Source of the DNA: Spirochaetae bacterium HGW-Spirochaetae-2
Lineage (GTDB): Bacteria; Spirochaetota; Spirochaetia; Sphaerochaetales; Sphaerochaetaceae
Assembly: GCA_002839355.1 (NCBI GenBank)
Contig: PGXW01000025.1
Coordinates: forward strand, 21,777-85,776
Direction: 5' to 3'
DNA length: 64,000 nucleotides
The translations under genes were made by a program, and so were the position numbers. Below, piece by piece: positions 29,884 through 38,913 of the stretch. The notes beneath the pieces were generated by a model. The model was not told where the DNA came from, ran no database searches, and saw nothing but the letters and a program-made list of their open reading frames with translations. How positions within the stretch are numbered: position 1 is the stretch's first letter; each line of letters opens with the position of its first letter.

Positions 29884-30485
29884 GTAACAATACATCTGTT
29901 TGGGTATATACGGATACGGTCAAGGAACACTTCATGCATCCCAAGAACGTGTGGGAAGACGACTCGTACATTGCCGATGGCGAAGGTCTAGTCGGTTCAA
30001 TGGCATGTGGCGACCAGATGAAGGTTGGCATCCAAGTCAAGGACGATAGGATAGTCGACCTGAAGTGGCAGACGTACGGGTGTGCGAGTGCGATCGCCAG
30101 CACTTCGATGATGTCTGAAATTGCGATCGGCATGACACTCGAGGAAGCCTACCAGTTGACGCCTTCCATGATAACCGAAAGGCTGGGAGGCTTGCCCCAG
30201 CACAAGTTCCACTGTTCCGTACTCGGAGACAAGGCGTTGCGGGCGTCGATCGACGACTACCTTGAGAAGAATGGCCGGGAGAATCCGTATAAGAAGCGGG
30301 TAGCGAAAATCATTTGCGAATGCAAGAACGTGACCGACCAGCGCATAGAGGAATTGGTGAAGACCAAGGAAGCCACCACCTTGGAGCAATTGCGTGACAT
30401 CACCGGCTTCGGTACGGTTTGCGGCAAGTGCCAATTCAAGGTGCAGCAGCTGTTCGACGAGTACAAGCATATCTACAACGTATAG
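29880..30485 (+). CDS. nifU: NifU-like Fe-S scaffold with BFD-type [2Fe-2S] domain
   Basis: The N-terminal IscU-type scaffold domain (about residues 10-130) has the three ligating cysteines in SMACGDQMKV, TYGCASAIAS and HKFHCSVLG. A C-terminal BFD-like domain (about 143-195) has ICECKNVT and VCGKCQF, four cysteines for a permanent [2Fe-2S] cluster. The third NifU domain of nitrogen fixers (CxxC Nfu) is absent. 201 residues. Together with nifS it forms the apparent Fe-S assembly pair of this region; no nitrogenase genes are seen. Confidence 0.9.
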   Translation: MSNNTSVWVYTDTVKEHFMHPKNVWEDDSYIADGEGLVGSMACGDQMKVGIQVKDDRIVDLKWQTYGCASAIASTSMMSEIAIGMTLEEAYQLTPSMITERLGGLPQHKFHCSVLGDKALRASIDDYLEKNGRENPYKKRVAKIICECKNVTDQRIEELVKTKEATTLEQLRDITGFGTVCGKCQFKVQQLFDEYKHIYNV

Positions 30486-30509
30486 GATCCGACAGTTCCG
30501 ATAGTATCG

Positions 30510-32201
30510 TCAACACTCCGAATGGAACTCGCTGCCGCCGATGAATTCGCGTAGCAGCGAGTCGGTGGGGACGAGGTTTGCCGGAATCGGATAGACATTC
30601 TCCAAGAACGTAAGCAGTCTCCTTGCTGTTGGATATGCCTCGTATGCTTCGGGCTTTACCGTCTTGAGCAGTGGTTCGGCATAGGGTTTCAGCACCGGCA
30701 ACTCGTATTCCAACGCCGAATTGATCATGACATCGGCCTGGTTCTGGAATGGGAATATATGGTGCGTCTCCCCCCGTTCCACCGAAGGCCACATTTCCAG
30801 TGTCATCTGTGCTGTTGTACTCCGCGTCCGGTTGTCCCGCACTATTCGTCGAAGTATCCTGTTGTCCGTGGTTGATATCCGGTTGTGGTCATCAAGGTTC
30901 AGCTGTGTCAGGGCCGATATATAGATCTTGAACGTCGTTTTCGGATCGACTCCGGGAACAAGATTGGGGTTGAGGCCATGGATCCCCTCGATTACCAGAA
31001 TGGTATTGTCCTTGAGACTGATCGGCTTGTTTTCGAAATAGCGCCTGCCGTTGTTCTTGAAATCGAAGCGGGGTAGATCCACCTCCTCTCCGGCATAGAG
31101 CAACCTGAGATTCTCGCGGAACAGGTCCAGATCCAAAGCCTCCAAAATCTCCAGGTCCGGTTTCCCATCCGCATCCAATGGCGCTTCGGTCTTGGGCCGG
31201 TAGTAGTTGTCCAGCGAAATCTGTATGGGATTGAAACCCAACAGACGCAATTGTATCGCCAAGCGGATGGAAAAGGTCGTCTTTCCCGAGGACGAGGGAC
31301 CGGCGATGAACACGACCTTGACAGTTCCCTTCTCGCTCACCATATCCGCTATTTTGGCAATCTTCCTATGTTGCAAATCCTCGTTCATCCGGATAAACGT
31401 GAATATCTCCTGCGAACCGCAGATCCGGTTCATGGCACCAAGACAATCAACCTTGAGGATATTCCCCCACAACTTGTATTCACGGAATATGGAAAAGAGC
31501 AACGGGTTGTCCTTGAACTGGGCCAGATGCAAAAAATCGGCTGACAACGGGTACCTGAGCAACATCCCCCGTTCCCCGTATGGCCGCAATTCCCATATAT
31601 CGAGAAGGCGGGTAGTGGGAAGCAACGGTTCATAGGAAATATCAAGGAATTCTCCGCACCGGTACAATTCGAGTGTAGGATCGTTGCGGTACGACAGCAG
31701 TTGTTCAGTCGCGATATAGCCTTTCTGGTGGAAATGCTCTACTGCGGCGGAATAGGCAACCGTCTCCTGTTGTATCGGAATATCCTCGGAGACCAGGGAG
31801 CGCAACTCTGCGGCCAGCGCATGGACATCCTCCTTTGCAAGCGAGAACATTCCGTCAAAATTGAAATAGAATCCATCACCCAGCGCATGGGCTATGACCA
31901 ATCGCCGATCGGGAAACAACCGCTCGCTCGCATAGGCAAGCAGATAGCTCAGCGTGTGCCGGTACATCCGCTTGCCTATATCGGAGAACATCCGTACCGT
32001 TTCGATCGTGGCATCCACCGAGATGCGGGCACCGAACGACATGATTTCATTGTTCATGCGCAAGGCAATCACCGGATTGTCTTCGTATCGCAAGGACTCC
32101 TTGTTCAGCGCGAGATGCTTGGTGATGATGTTCTCGACACGCATACCTGCGGGGATACGGATTGATCTGGTTCCGAGCTGCAATGTAACAAAACGTTCCA
32201 T
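30510..32201 (-). CDS. Nucleoside kinase: TGS/ThrRS-like N-terminus with uridine-kinase domain
   Basis: A fusion of 563 residues. The N-terminal region resembles the TGS and second additional domain of threonyl-tRNA synthetase (GTRSIRIPAG, GKRMYRHTLSYLLA, HALGDGFYFNF). The C-terminal half is a uridine/phosphoribulokinase-type P-loop kinase with FIAGPSSSGKTTFS, SLDNYYRPK, LPRFDFKNN and VIEGIHGLNP. This architecture is known from spirochaetes, clostridia and Thermotoga as a nucleoside kinase or uridine-kinase homologue; the exact substrate is not visible. It lies 5 bp downstream of the ADH-fold genes on the minus strand and converges on nifU. Confidence 0.85.
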   Translation of the reverse strand: MERFVTLQLGTRSIRIPAGMRVENIITKHLALNKESLRYEDNPVIALRMNNEIMSFGARISVDATIETVRMFSDIGKRMYRHTLSYLLAYASERLFPDRRLVIAHALGDGFYFNFDGMFSLAKEDVHALAAELRSLVSEDIPIQQETVAYSAAVEHFHQKGYIATEQLLSYRNDPTLELYRCGEFLDISYEPLLPTTRLLDIWELRPYGERGMLLRYPLSADFLHLAQFKDNPLLFSIFREYKLWGNILKVDCLGAMNRICGSQEIFTFIRMNEDLQHRKIAKIADMVSEKGTVKVVFIAGPSSSGKTTFSIRLAIQLRLLGFNPIQISLDNYYRPKTEAPLDADGKPDLEILEALDLDLFRENLRLLYAGEEVDLPRFDFKNNGRRYFENKPISLKDNTILVIEGIHGLNPNLVPGVDPKTTFKIYISALTQLNLDDHNRISTTDNRILRRIVRDNRTRSTTAQMTLEMWPSVERGETHHIFPFQNQADVMINSALEYELPVLKPYAEPLLKTVKPEAYEAYPTARRLLTFLENVYPIPANLVPTDSLLREFIGGSEFHSEC

Positions 32202-32206
32202 GTAGA

Positions 32207-33469
32207 TTACCTCTTTTGATCGTGGGTGTATGAAGGCTGTCCATCGTTATGATCGAGCGGATACCCCCAGTAGGCAGCCTCCAGTACCCGAATCAGGTCC
32301 TGTATCGTCGGTTGTTGTCTGCTGGTCAAAAGATCAAGGGAGTCGTAGGCGATTGTCGCGATTTCTTCCATCTGTTGTGGCAGCAACACCCGTTCCTGCC
32401 CCTTCTGGTCCAGGATATCGTAGAAGCGCGAGGGAATTGCCGGAGACACCGAGGACGTGAGACCTGTAAAGAATTCAGATACCCAATGTATGAACAACAG
32501 CGCATCCTCCTCCAACTCCACCGGATCATCGGCAAATAGGTTGTTGGAGAATACCATGAGTGAGTTCAAGCGCGCCAGCATTGGTTCTGCGCCTGCCAAA
32601 TTGAATCTCAACGCGTGTGGCAACAATATCCTCATCCCCAAACCGTAGGAAATGTCGGTGGTTTGGGAGAGTACGATAGACAACGTATGCGCAATTGATC
32701 CACCCGTATGGGAAATCGCAATACCTGCAAGCTGGGAAGCGATCGCTATTTGCATCCTCGCCTCGAGGTCATGGGGGGTGTGTACCACCCGGAAGGAATT
32801 TGCGACGACCAACTTCAACGCCTGCATGGCAAAGGCCTCGGTGGTGGGTACGGATAGGATGCTGGTCATGGACTCTATGGCTCGTCCAACGATAGCTGCC
32901 ACGCCATATGCCGTTTGCGTACCTGATACGGATTTCGACATTTTGGGATCCAAGAGGGCAATGTCGGCGAAAAGGCCCGTATCGTCGATGCGAAGAGGTA
33001 CGCCCGTAACCGAATTGCGTACATAGGCGAGTTTCGTCCCTCCGCTACCGGAACCCAGTGTAGTTGGAATTACAATCAAGGGAACTTGCTTCGTACACGT
33101 TGTTCCTCCCAGTCCCTCGAGTTTCATCGGATTCCGTGATGCATCGGATAGCATCAGCTTGGCGGTCTTTGCGATATCCATGACCGAACCACCACCGACA
33201 GCGACAATCGCATCATGCCGTCCCGCACTGTATATTCCCACCAGTTTGGTGGCGGTATTCAAGGAGATTTCCTTCGCACCAAGGATCACCGGGTCTTGTA
33301 TGGTTCCAAGCAGTTCGACGATTCCCGTACCCGATGCCTTTCGGCTTAGGATGAACAGGGGATGCGTGGACCCCAATGACGCAAGGAGCTCGGGCAATTG
33401 TTTGATGCAACCTTCCCCGGCGATTGTTTTCACGGGAAGATGCAACGAATAATCCTCGAACCGTTTCAC
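32207..33469 (-). CDS. Iron-ADH-fold protein with degraded metal site
   Basis: A 420-residue protein of the iron-containing alcohol dehydrogenase fold. The cofactor side is kept: VAVGGGSVMDIAKTAKL and IPTTLGSGSGG. The metal side is not: where the family has GxDALTHAIE (Asp and His ligands) this protein has GVAAIVGRAIE, and the last ligand of PHG is Tyr (SYG); only the His of SIAHTLS remains. It may bind NAD(P) without normal dehydrogenase chemistry. The start overlaps the end of the next ADH-like gene by 4 bp, so the two are co-translated. Confidence 0.7.
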   Translation of the reverse strand: MKRFEDYSLHLPVKTIAGEGCIKQLPELLASLGSTHPLFILSRKASGTGIVELLGTIQDPVILGAKEISLNTATKLVGIYSAGRHDAIVAVGGGSVMDIAKTAKLMLSDASRNPMKLEGLGGTTCTKQVPLIVIPTTLGSGSGGTKLAYVRNSVTGVPLRIDDTGLFADIALLDPKMSKSVSGTQTAYGVAAIVGRAIESMTSILSVPTTEAFAMQALKLVVANSFRVVHTPHDLEARMQIAIASQLAGIAISHTGGSIAHTLSIVLSQTTDISYGLGMRILLPHALRFNLAGAEPMLARLNSLMVFSNNLFADDPVELEEDALLFIHWVSEFFTGLTSSVSPAIPSRFYDILDQKGQERVLLPQQMEEIATIAYDSLDLLTSRQQPTIQDLIRVLEAAYWGYPLDHNDGQPSYTHDQKR

Positions 33470-34527
33470 AGTGCACCTCCCTGTGCCGGGAAGAGCGAAA
33501 GCAATGGCTCAAGCTCCCGTATGTGCCGTGGATTCATCAACAGTCCGTGTGTATCGCCACAGAGTTGCTGGATTACCCGATCAGTTCCTTTCGGTTCAGA
33601 CAGGGTTACCCACGCGTTTGTGAATTCCACCGGATCCATTCCCAGCAATATCTTGCCGATTTCCTTGTATAGCAAGGGGTTGGTATTTCCGATGTACCGC
33701 ATTACAAAGGGAAGCAAAGCAGCTGCAGTCTGTTGTCGGTCGGCCAGAGACGGTATTGCCAAGGTCTCGGCGAAGGAGACTATCGTGGAAATTCCCCGAT
33801 TTTCCGCACAAACTCCCGCGGCATGCAAGACTGCTGAAGCAGAAAGTGTGCAATCTACCCACGAGGAACTTTCCTTCGACGCGGAGAGGATCAATTCCAA
33901 CGTCTGGTGCGAGTGCTTGAAAGCGGATTCGGCAAAACCCATGAGCATCGGATCGGTTGAGCCGAGTATCGAAGTACACACATGTAGGAGCGATGTGCAC
34001 ATGGTACGCGCCACCTCTTTCCGTGTCGCCAAACGAGTCAACCGACCATCGAAGACGGCATGTACCGCGACGGTGTCCTCCGATTCGACCGCAGAGGTAT
34101 CCGTGTGGAATCTACCTTGGCATTCACTGCCGTCCAGAGTTCCGAAGGGGACCACAATCAGAGAGATCGGATGTACTCCCTTCGTCTTGAGCAGCACGTG
34201 CTTGGCGTATCCGATGCATGTAGCGTTTCCGCATGCGACCAGACAGTCGAAATCTCCGGTCGCCACTGTTTGCGTTGTCGAGAGTAGATCCTCCCCACTC
34301 CATTCGTTATCCACCTGGACCGAGTGGTATGCACCCTTCCCATACAACTGGGTCAGGACCTTTTTCACCACGCCCTGATGAATACCCTTGGGAATCAGCC
34401 ACAAGGGATACTTCAATGCATGTGACTCCATGATCTTGAAAACATGGTCCAAGACCTCTGTTCCTACAGAGATTTGTGTCTGTACGTGGAATTTGAAGCC
34501 GGTCTCAAGCGGTTGTTTCAACGTCAT
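33466..34527 (-). CDS. Second, more divergent ADH-fold-like protein
   Basis: A 353-residue protein that I place tentatively in the iron-ADH/dehydroquinate-synthase fold from order and spacing: LVACGNATCIGYAKHVL stands where GGGSxxDxAK is expected, and LIVVPFGTLDGSECQG where PTTxGTGSE is expected. No metal-ligand pattern survives. The ATG at 34527 has GAAGGA upstream; the longer open frame to 34965 reads over the SCP2-like gene in another frame and is rejected. It overlaps its neighbours on both sides by 4 bp, which suggests a tightly coupled operon. Confidence 0.5.
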   Translation of the reverse strand: MTLKQPLETGFKFHVQTQISVGTEVLDHVFKIMESHALKYPLWLIPKGIHQGVVKKVLTQLYGKGAYHSVQVDNEWSGEDLLSTTQTVATGDFDCLVACGNATCIGYAKHVLLKTKGVHPISLIVVPFGTLDGSECQGRFHTDTSAVESEDTVAVHAVFDGRLTRLATRKEVARTMCTSLLHVCTSILGSTDPMLMGFAESAFKHSHQTLELILSASKESSSWVDCTLSASAVLHAAGVCAENRGISTIVSFAETLAIPSLADRQQTAAALLPFVMRYIGNTNPLLYKEIGKILLGMDPVEFTNAWVTLSEPKGTDRVIQQLCGDTHGLLMNPRHIRELEPLLSLFPAQGGAL

Positions 34528-34985
34528 GTCGTAGCGTCCTTCTGGAACAACAGATACCAAAGATACCGTATCTTGATCGAAAGGGTTCCACCGGTACCCT
34601 GCAAGTCGGGGGACAAGGAATAGCGGATCAACCGGTTCATCGCCATGATATGCGCGGATTGTCCCGAAACGGCGATTTCTCCCCGGGCAAGTGCGGCACG
34701 GGCGTGTTCCTTTCCCCTGAGGATACGTGCAGCTTGTCTTCCCGATGAGAATCGATACTGTACCGACTGGTAGGATTCGGGTAGCGTCTGCACAGGACGG
34801 AAGTATTGGCCCTCTTTCTTGAAGTGGAACTGAATCGTGGTGTCGGCTGCCGGTACGTCGCAACTGATGACGAGTCCCTCCGGGAGCGACTCCATCTGCT
34901 GCCTGACCATAGGCACGAGTTGGGCATACGCTCCGATTTTTCGACAGAGATAGTAAAGTTTCCAAGTATAGTTGCCACTGCCCAT
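34524..34985 (-). CDS. Small SCP2-like protein (tentative)
   Basis: A 153-residue protein heading the minus-strand unit. The segment HARAALARGEIAVSGQSAHIMAMNRLIRY resembles the core of the sterol-carrier-protein-2 fold, which binds lipids or hydrophobic acyl compounds in bacteria. The rest is unremarkable and the match is weak. Its stop overlaps the start of the divergent ADH-like gene, and its start lies 120 bp from the divergent AOR gene, so both sides may serve one pathway. Confidence 0.4.
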   Translation of the reverse strand: MGSGNYTWKLYYLCRKIGAYAQLVPMVRQQMESLPEGLVISCDVPAADTTIQFHFKKEGQYFRPVQTLPESYQSVQYRFSSGRQAARILRGKEHARAALARGEIAVSGQSAHIMAMNRLIRYSLSPDLQGTGGTLSIKIRYLWYLLFQKDATT

Positions 34986-35056
34986 GTTTCAGCTCCTAGG
35001 GGACATTCTACCGGGAGTAGTCCCATTCTGCAAGGCTGATGAAAGTTGTTCTATGA

Positions 35057-35085
35057 TTGACATATGGCTGTAGGCTGGGTAGATT
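35057..35085 (+). promoter_or_regulatory. Promoter for the AOR-like gene
   Basis: Perfect TTGACA (35057-35062), a 17-bp spacer and TAGATT (35080-35085), about 20 bp upstream of the ATG. Confidence 0.6.
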
Positions 35086-35105
35086 GGGTGATACAGAGGT
35101 TGTAG

Positions 35106-36920
35106 ATGAAAAAAGTGGGGGGTGGTAGACAGTATCTCTTGATCGACCTTGCTTCCGAGCAGTGGGAAGTGCGCTTGATTCCCAGCGCCGACTACGATAG
35201 ATACCCTGGGGGTGAAGCTCTTGGTCTGCATTTGTGGTCCATGCATTCACCGGCCTCTTCCAATTCCACAGCGGCCGAGACTCCGCTTTGTTTTGCCTGC
35301 GGGGCATTGAGCGGATCGACGATGATGTGTTCCAGTAGCCTTTCGGTCGTAGGACAATCCCCGGCGACCAATCTGGTCGAGGCCGATACGACTATCGTCG
35401 GTGCTGCCGAATCCATGGCATCGTGTGGCTGGCGGGCAATTGTCCTCACCGGTATCGCCAGGCGTCCAATGGTATTGCATGTCAGCTCGAAATCGGTCGA
35501 TTTTATCCACTCGGAGCGATTGATCGGCAAAACCGCAACCGAAACCATTCAAGCATTGCAAACAGGAGAAGCTGTTTCCACTATGGCCATAGGACCTGCC
35601 GGTGAGAACGCAGTGGCCTATGCGTGTATTGTCAACGACGAGCTGCCGATCGACCGGCATGGATTCGGAGCGGTTCTCGGCGAGAAGCATATCAAGGCAT
35701 TGACAGTCGATAGCGGTTCCATGGAAGTCGTTCCCGCGGATTCCGAACGGTTTGCCGCATCGATAGCCGAAATATCATCGATACTTGCCAAAAGTCCCTT
35801 CGTGGATGAATTCAAACAGAAGGGGCCTCTGGGGTTGATCGATAAGGCGATGGACAAGGGATTCGCTGCAGTCGACAACAATTCGAAACGGACCGATCCT
35901 CGGTTGTTCCACCTCAGCGGGAAAGAATGCGCAAGAAGGTTCTCCCTCGATGCAACCACCTGTGTCGATTGCCCCCTCTCATGCCAACGCAAAGTCATGC
36001 GCCCCGGTGGCGAGGATATGGTCCTGCCCGATGCTATGGGGATGATGGCACTTGGTTCGAATTTGGGAAATTATGATCCCACGGTGGTCATGCAGTGGTG
36101 GCAACAGTGCGTCGATCTTGGATTGCATCCGGTTTCCACCGGCATGCTGCTAGGCTGGGTAATGGCCGCACAAGCGAAGTCCTTGCTGCAGACGGCTCCG
36201 TTGATACGGTTTGGTGAGACGGATGGAATATCTGAAACAATCGATTCGATTGCAAAAGGTACCGCAACCGGTCAACAGTTCGCACAAGGTTCCCAGGTTT
36301 TTGCCCAGGGATCATGGGATGATGCGCTCTCCTCTGCGATAGATTCTCAGGTCCTTGGACGCGGGATGCTTCCGGTCGACCCCCGTGGAGCCTGGGGCGA
36401 GGCGCTTTTGATTGGCCTCGGCGAGGATTTTCCCCTTGTTCCCGAGGTGGTGCTCGATTGGTTGCCAAACGAATCCACACGAGCCAAGGCGGAGTGGGTG
36501 GTAATCCAGGAAAACCTGTTGGCAGTGATGCGTTCGGTCGGAATCTGCCCCTATCTGATGGTTCCCTTGGTATTCGAAGCCGGAACAAAGCGATTCCACA
36601 AGATAGTGTTGCGTCTATTGGCCCGATTTCCTTCAATCTCCCGGTCATTGGTCAATCTCGATCCGATAGCCGATTTGCTCAGCAGTTTCTCGGGTGTCGA
36701 GGCATCCTCCCCGCATTTGATGGATGTCGGGCGAAGGGCGGTGTTTCTCAAGCAGTTGGTAAACGATTCCCCCAAATCATATCCTGCGGAAATTCCCGAA
36801 CGGTTCTCTTCGGATCCCGAGAGCAACCATGCGGGAGATGCGATAGTTCCCTACCGGGCTCTCGTGGGACGATACCGCTTCCTGCGGGCTTTGGATTTGG
36901 CAAAAATCGAGGAGAGTTGA
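35106..36920 (+). CDS. Aldehyde:ferredoxin oxidoreductase family protein
   Basis: A 604-residue homologue of tungsten/molybdenum bis-pyranopterin enzymes that interconvert aldehydes and carboxylic acids with ferredoxin. The four cubane ligands are present: Cys286, Cys289 and Cys293 (CxxCxxxC in TTCVDCPLSCQ) and Cys481 in VGICPYL. The N-terminal pterin-binding region is more divergent (YPGGEALGLHLWS for the usual GGRGL). GAGGTTGTAG precedes the ATG at 35106. It is divergent from the SCP2-like/ADH-like operon. Alternative oxidoreductase substrates are possible; I am confident only of the family. Confidence 0.8.
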   Translation: MKKVGGGRQYLLIDLASEQWEVRLIPSADYDRYPGGEALGLHLWSMHSPASSNSTAAETPLCFACGALSGSTMMCSSSLSVVGQSPATNLVEADTTIVGAAESMASCGWRAIVLTGIARRPMVLHVSSKSVDFIHSERLIGKTATETIQALQTGEAVSTMAIGPAGENAVAYACIVNDELPIDRHGFGAVLGEKHIKALTVDSGSMEVVPADSERFAASIAEISSILAKSPFVDEFKQKGPLGLIDKAMDKGFAAVDNNSKRTDPRLFHLSGKECARRFSLDATTCVDCPLSCQRKVMRPGGEDMVLPDAMGMMALGSNLGNYDPTVVMQWWQQCVDLGLHPVSTGMLLGWVMAAQAKSLLQTAPLIRFGETDGISETIDSIAKGTATGQQFAQGSQVFAQGSWDDALSSAIDSQVLGRGMLPVDPRGAWGEALLIGLGEDFPLVPEVVLDWLPNESTRAKAEWVVIQENLLAVMRSVGICPYLMVPLVFEAGTKRFHKIVLRLLARFPSISRSLVNLDPIADLLSSFSGVEASSPHLMDVGRRAVFLKQLVNDSPKSYPAEIPERFSSDPESNHAGDAIVPYRALVGRYRFLRALDLAKIEES

Positions 36921-36922
36921 GA

Positions 36923-38308
36923 ATGCGGCGGCACATGGCGAAATCCGGTCCGAATCGTAGATTCTTACCGTTCGTCATGTTCCTTTGCGTTTGTCTGCCG
37001 CTATTCGCTTCCCATCAGGTCACCAGCTTTACCTCAATCATGTTCAACGACAGCATAACTCTCGGTCTTTCCGAGAATTCAGACGATTTGCGATCCTATG
37101 GCATGGAGTTCGCTTTCCACCATGAATCGAATTGGTTGGGAGAGCTGTCTGTCAGCGGGTTGACCCAACGCAATGCGTTTGACGATACCAGTGGCAGGTA
37201 TGATGAGGTGATCTTGCAGGCGGGACGGCTGTTCCATTTCCATGTGGGCAAGGGTGATCCGGAGATGGCTGTCCAGGTCATTCCCTTTGCGGGGTTGGTT
37301 TTCGCCGGGAATATGGGCTTCGATCTGGCCCAGAATCTTGTGCATGCGTCTTTGGATATCGAGGAGGTGGATTTGCCGTACGAGTATGATGGCGTACGCG
37401 TGTATCCACGGTTCGGAATCGTCCAGACCTTCGAATACCGGGAGCCGGCACCATGGTTTTCAATCACCGACCTGGTGTTCCGCGCGGAGGTCGAGGCTTT
37501 CTATTCACCAGGGTACGCGGCGCGAATTTTCTCGAGTGTTGCTGTCGGCCAATATACTACGTCGATCAGCGAGCTGTCTGTCGGTTTGGGGTATGCCTGG
37601 GAGTCTGTGTCAGACGGCTGGCTTTCACATGAGTTGGTCGGTGCGAACGAGACGGGGGTGGTTGGGTTCCTGAAGGGGCATTTCGGGTTGCTGGCGTTTT
37701 CGTACAAATGGTACCTGGATAGTCTGCAAGGCTATGGCGGGTTGGGATTCGATGTCGCATTCGATCAGGGGAAGGTTTGGGAGCACAACGATTTGTTGTT
37801 GTCGTTGGGGATGATGCTGCCGTATCGTGTTTCAACGATGTCCTTACGCTACACTGTGGTTGGCGATTTCGGGGTCTTTATTGCCAATACGTTCAAGATG
37901 GTCCCGCTGGAGGATGAGCGCCGTGTGCGTGAGAATGTGTCCTCCTGGCATGTGGGCGGCGAGTACGAGTTCTCGCGACTCGATGTCGGGTGGATGCGTC
38001 CTTTCGCTTCTCTGGGTGCGGGAGTACGGAGATTCCTTGTCATGGGTGATGCCGATGAGGATGCGGCTGATAGCAATGGCCGTGTGCGGTTGTCGCAGGA
38101 TGTGCGGTTTTCCATGGATGCTGCCGTTGGTTTGAGGTTCTTTACCGGGGGACAATTGCAGTTCAATGGGGTTGCTTATGGCTTGGAGGTTGCGGGAGGG
38201 TTGTTCTTCACGGATTCGCATGATTTTGAAAGTGATTTTGACTTGGAGTTGACCCAGAGGTGGATGCCGTATGTGCGTGTTGGTGTCACTGTAGGCGGGG
38301 CGATCTAG
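36923..38308 (+). CDS. Predicted outer-membrane beta-barrel protein
   Basis: A 461-residue protein with a cleavable signal peptide (basic RRHMAKSGPNRR, then a hydrophobic core FVMFLCVCLPLFA, cleavage near ASH). The mature part alternates hydrophobic and polar residues over many aromatic-rich strands (for example SYGMEFAFHHES, GLEVAGGLFFTDS) and ends in a typical terminal strand. The start MFNDSITLGLSENSDD loosely recalls LpxR/DUF2219-type barrels, without visible catalytic motifs. GGAGAG at 36911 fixes the ATG at 36923, 2 bp after the AOR gene. The left end of the mobile element begins right after its stop. Confidence 0.65.
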   Translation: MRRHMAKSGPNRRFLPFVMFLCVCLPLFASHQVTSFTSIMFNDSITLGLSENSDDLRSYGMEFAFHHESNWLGELSVSGLTQRNAFDDTSGRYDEVILQAGRLFHFHVGKGDPEMAVQVIPFAGLVFAGNMGFDLAQNLVHASLDIEEVDLPYEYDGVRVYPRFGIVQTFEYREPAPWFSITDLVFRAEVEAFYSPGYAARIFSSVAVGQYTTSISELSVGLGYAWESVSDGWLSHELVGANETGVVGFLKGHFGLLAFSYKWYLDSLQGYGGLGFDVAFDQGKVWEHNDLLLSLGMMLPYRVSTMSLRYTVVGDFGVFIANTFKMVPLEDERRVRENVSSWHVGGEYEFSRLDVGWMRPFASLGAGVRRFLVMGDADEDAADSNGRVRLSQDVRFSMDAAVGLRFFTGGQLQFNGVAYGLEVAGGLFFTDSHDFESDFDLELTQRWMPYVRVGVTVGGAI

Positions 38309-38330
38309 GTAGTGGTGACAAGACTGGAGT
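38309..38330 (+). repeat. Left terminal inverted repeat
   Basis: The sequence begins GTAGTGGTGACAAGACTGG and ends AGT. It pairs with the reverse complement of 40145-40166 with two mismatches (G/A at positions 7 and 14). Confidence 0.7.
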
Positions 38331-38338
38331 TGGCAGAT

Positions 38339-38866
38339 CTATATTGTCAGTTCTACCAATATCCTTCGAGAACCTAGTGCTTTGATGAGTATTTCGCGAT
38401 TAGTGACGACTGCATAACTGGGCGGTCTGTTGTCCCGGGGTGAGCTTGCTGATCCGGGGTTCATTACTGTCGGTCCAGTAGAAGATTTCGTTACAGAGGC
38501 GATGTGCGTATGTCCACTGATAAAAATATCTTTTTCTGATAATGGTATTGGAGCAGCGTTCCAGCTGGGAATCGCATCGCCATGGGTCACAAACACGATT
38601 CGATCCCCAAGATTGAGAACGGTGTATTTGGGTGGAATGGAAAATCCCGCCTCGGAGAAGGTCCAAACGGAATCGCAGTTCCCGCGTACCATGGAGAATG
38701 GAATTTGAAGGCTCCGAAGAATATCCCGATATTGTCCTAGCCGATCCAGACCGAGATCTCCTGCACAGATGATGTGGTCGCACTTTTCTTCGGATGCCCT
38801 TGATAGGAGCATCTTCAAGGCATCACCATTTCCGTGGAGATCGGAGAACACAAAAATTCGATTCAT
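38339..38866 (-). CDS. YfcE-family phosphodiesterase
   Basis: A small calcineurin-like metallophosphoesterase of 175 residues. All metal motifs are present: FSDLHGNGDAL (DxH), CAGDLGLDRLG (GD), VRGNCDS (GNxD), VTHGD and ISGHTHIAS (GHTH). Family members hydrolyse phosphodiesters in vitro; their natural substrates are mostly unknown. It lies between the transposase gene and the left inverted repeat, in the same orientation as the transposase, so it may be a passenger gene. A normal chromosomal gene interrupted next door is the alternative. Confidence 0.85.
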   Translation of the reverse strand: MNRIFVFSDLHGNGDALKMLLSRASEEKCDHIICAGDLGLDRLGQYRDILRSLQIPFSMVRGNCDSVWTFSEAGFSIPPKYTVLNLGDRIVFVTHGDAIPSWNAAPIPLSEKDIFISGHTHIASVTKSSTGPTVMNPGSASSPRDNRPPSYAVVTNREILIKALGSRRILVELTI

Positions 38867-38913
38867 GGAAAGAATGTACGCAAGAATGGCGATTCGAACA
38901 AGTTCTCAAGTTG

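Noticed and set aside
28679..30485. Nitrogen-fixation locus suggested by nifS and nifU
   Set aside because: No nitrogenase or other nif genes are present; the pair is sufficient for general Fe-S cluster assembly.
33466..34965. 499-codon version of the second ADH-like gene
   Set aside because: The first 146 codons read through the SCP2-like gene in another frame; the ATG at 34527 has a ribosome-binding site and the usual 4-bp overlap.
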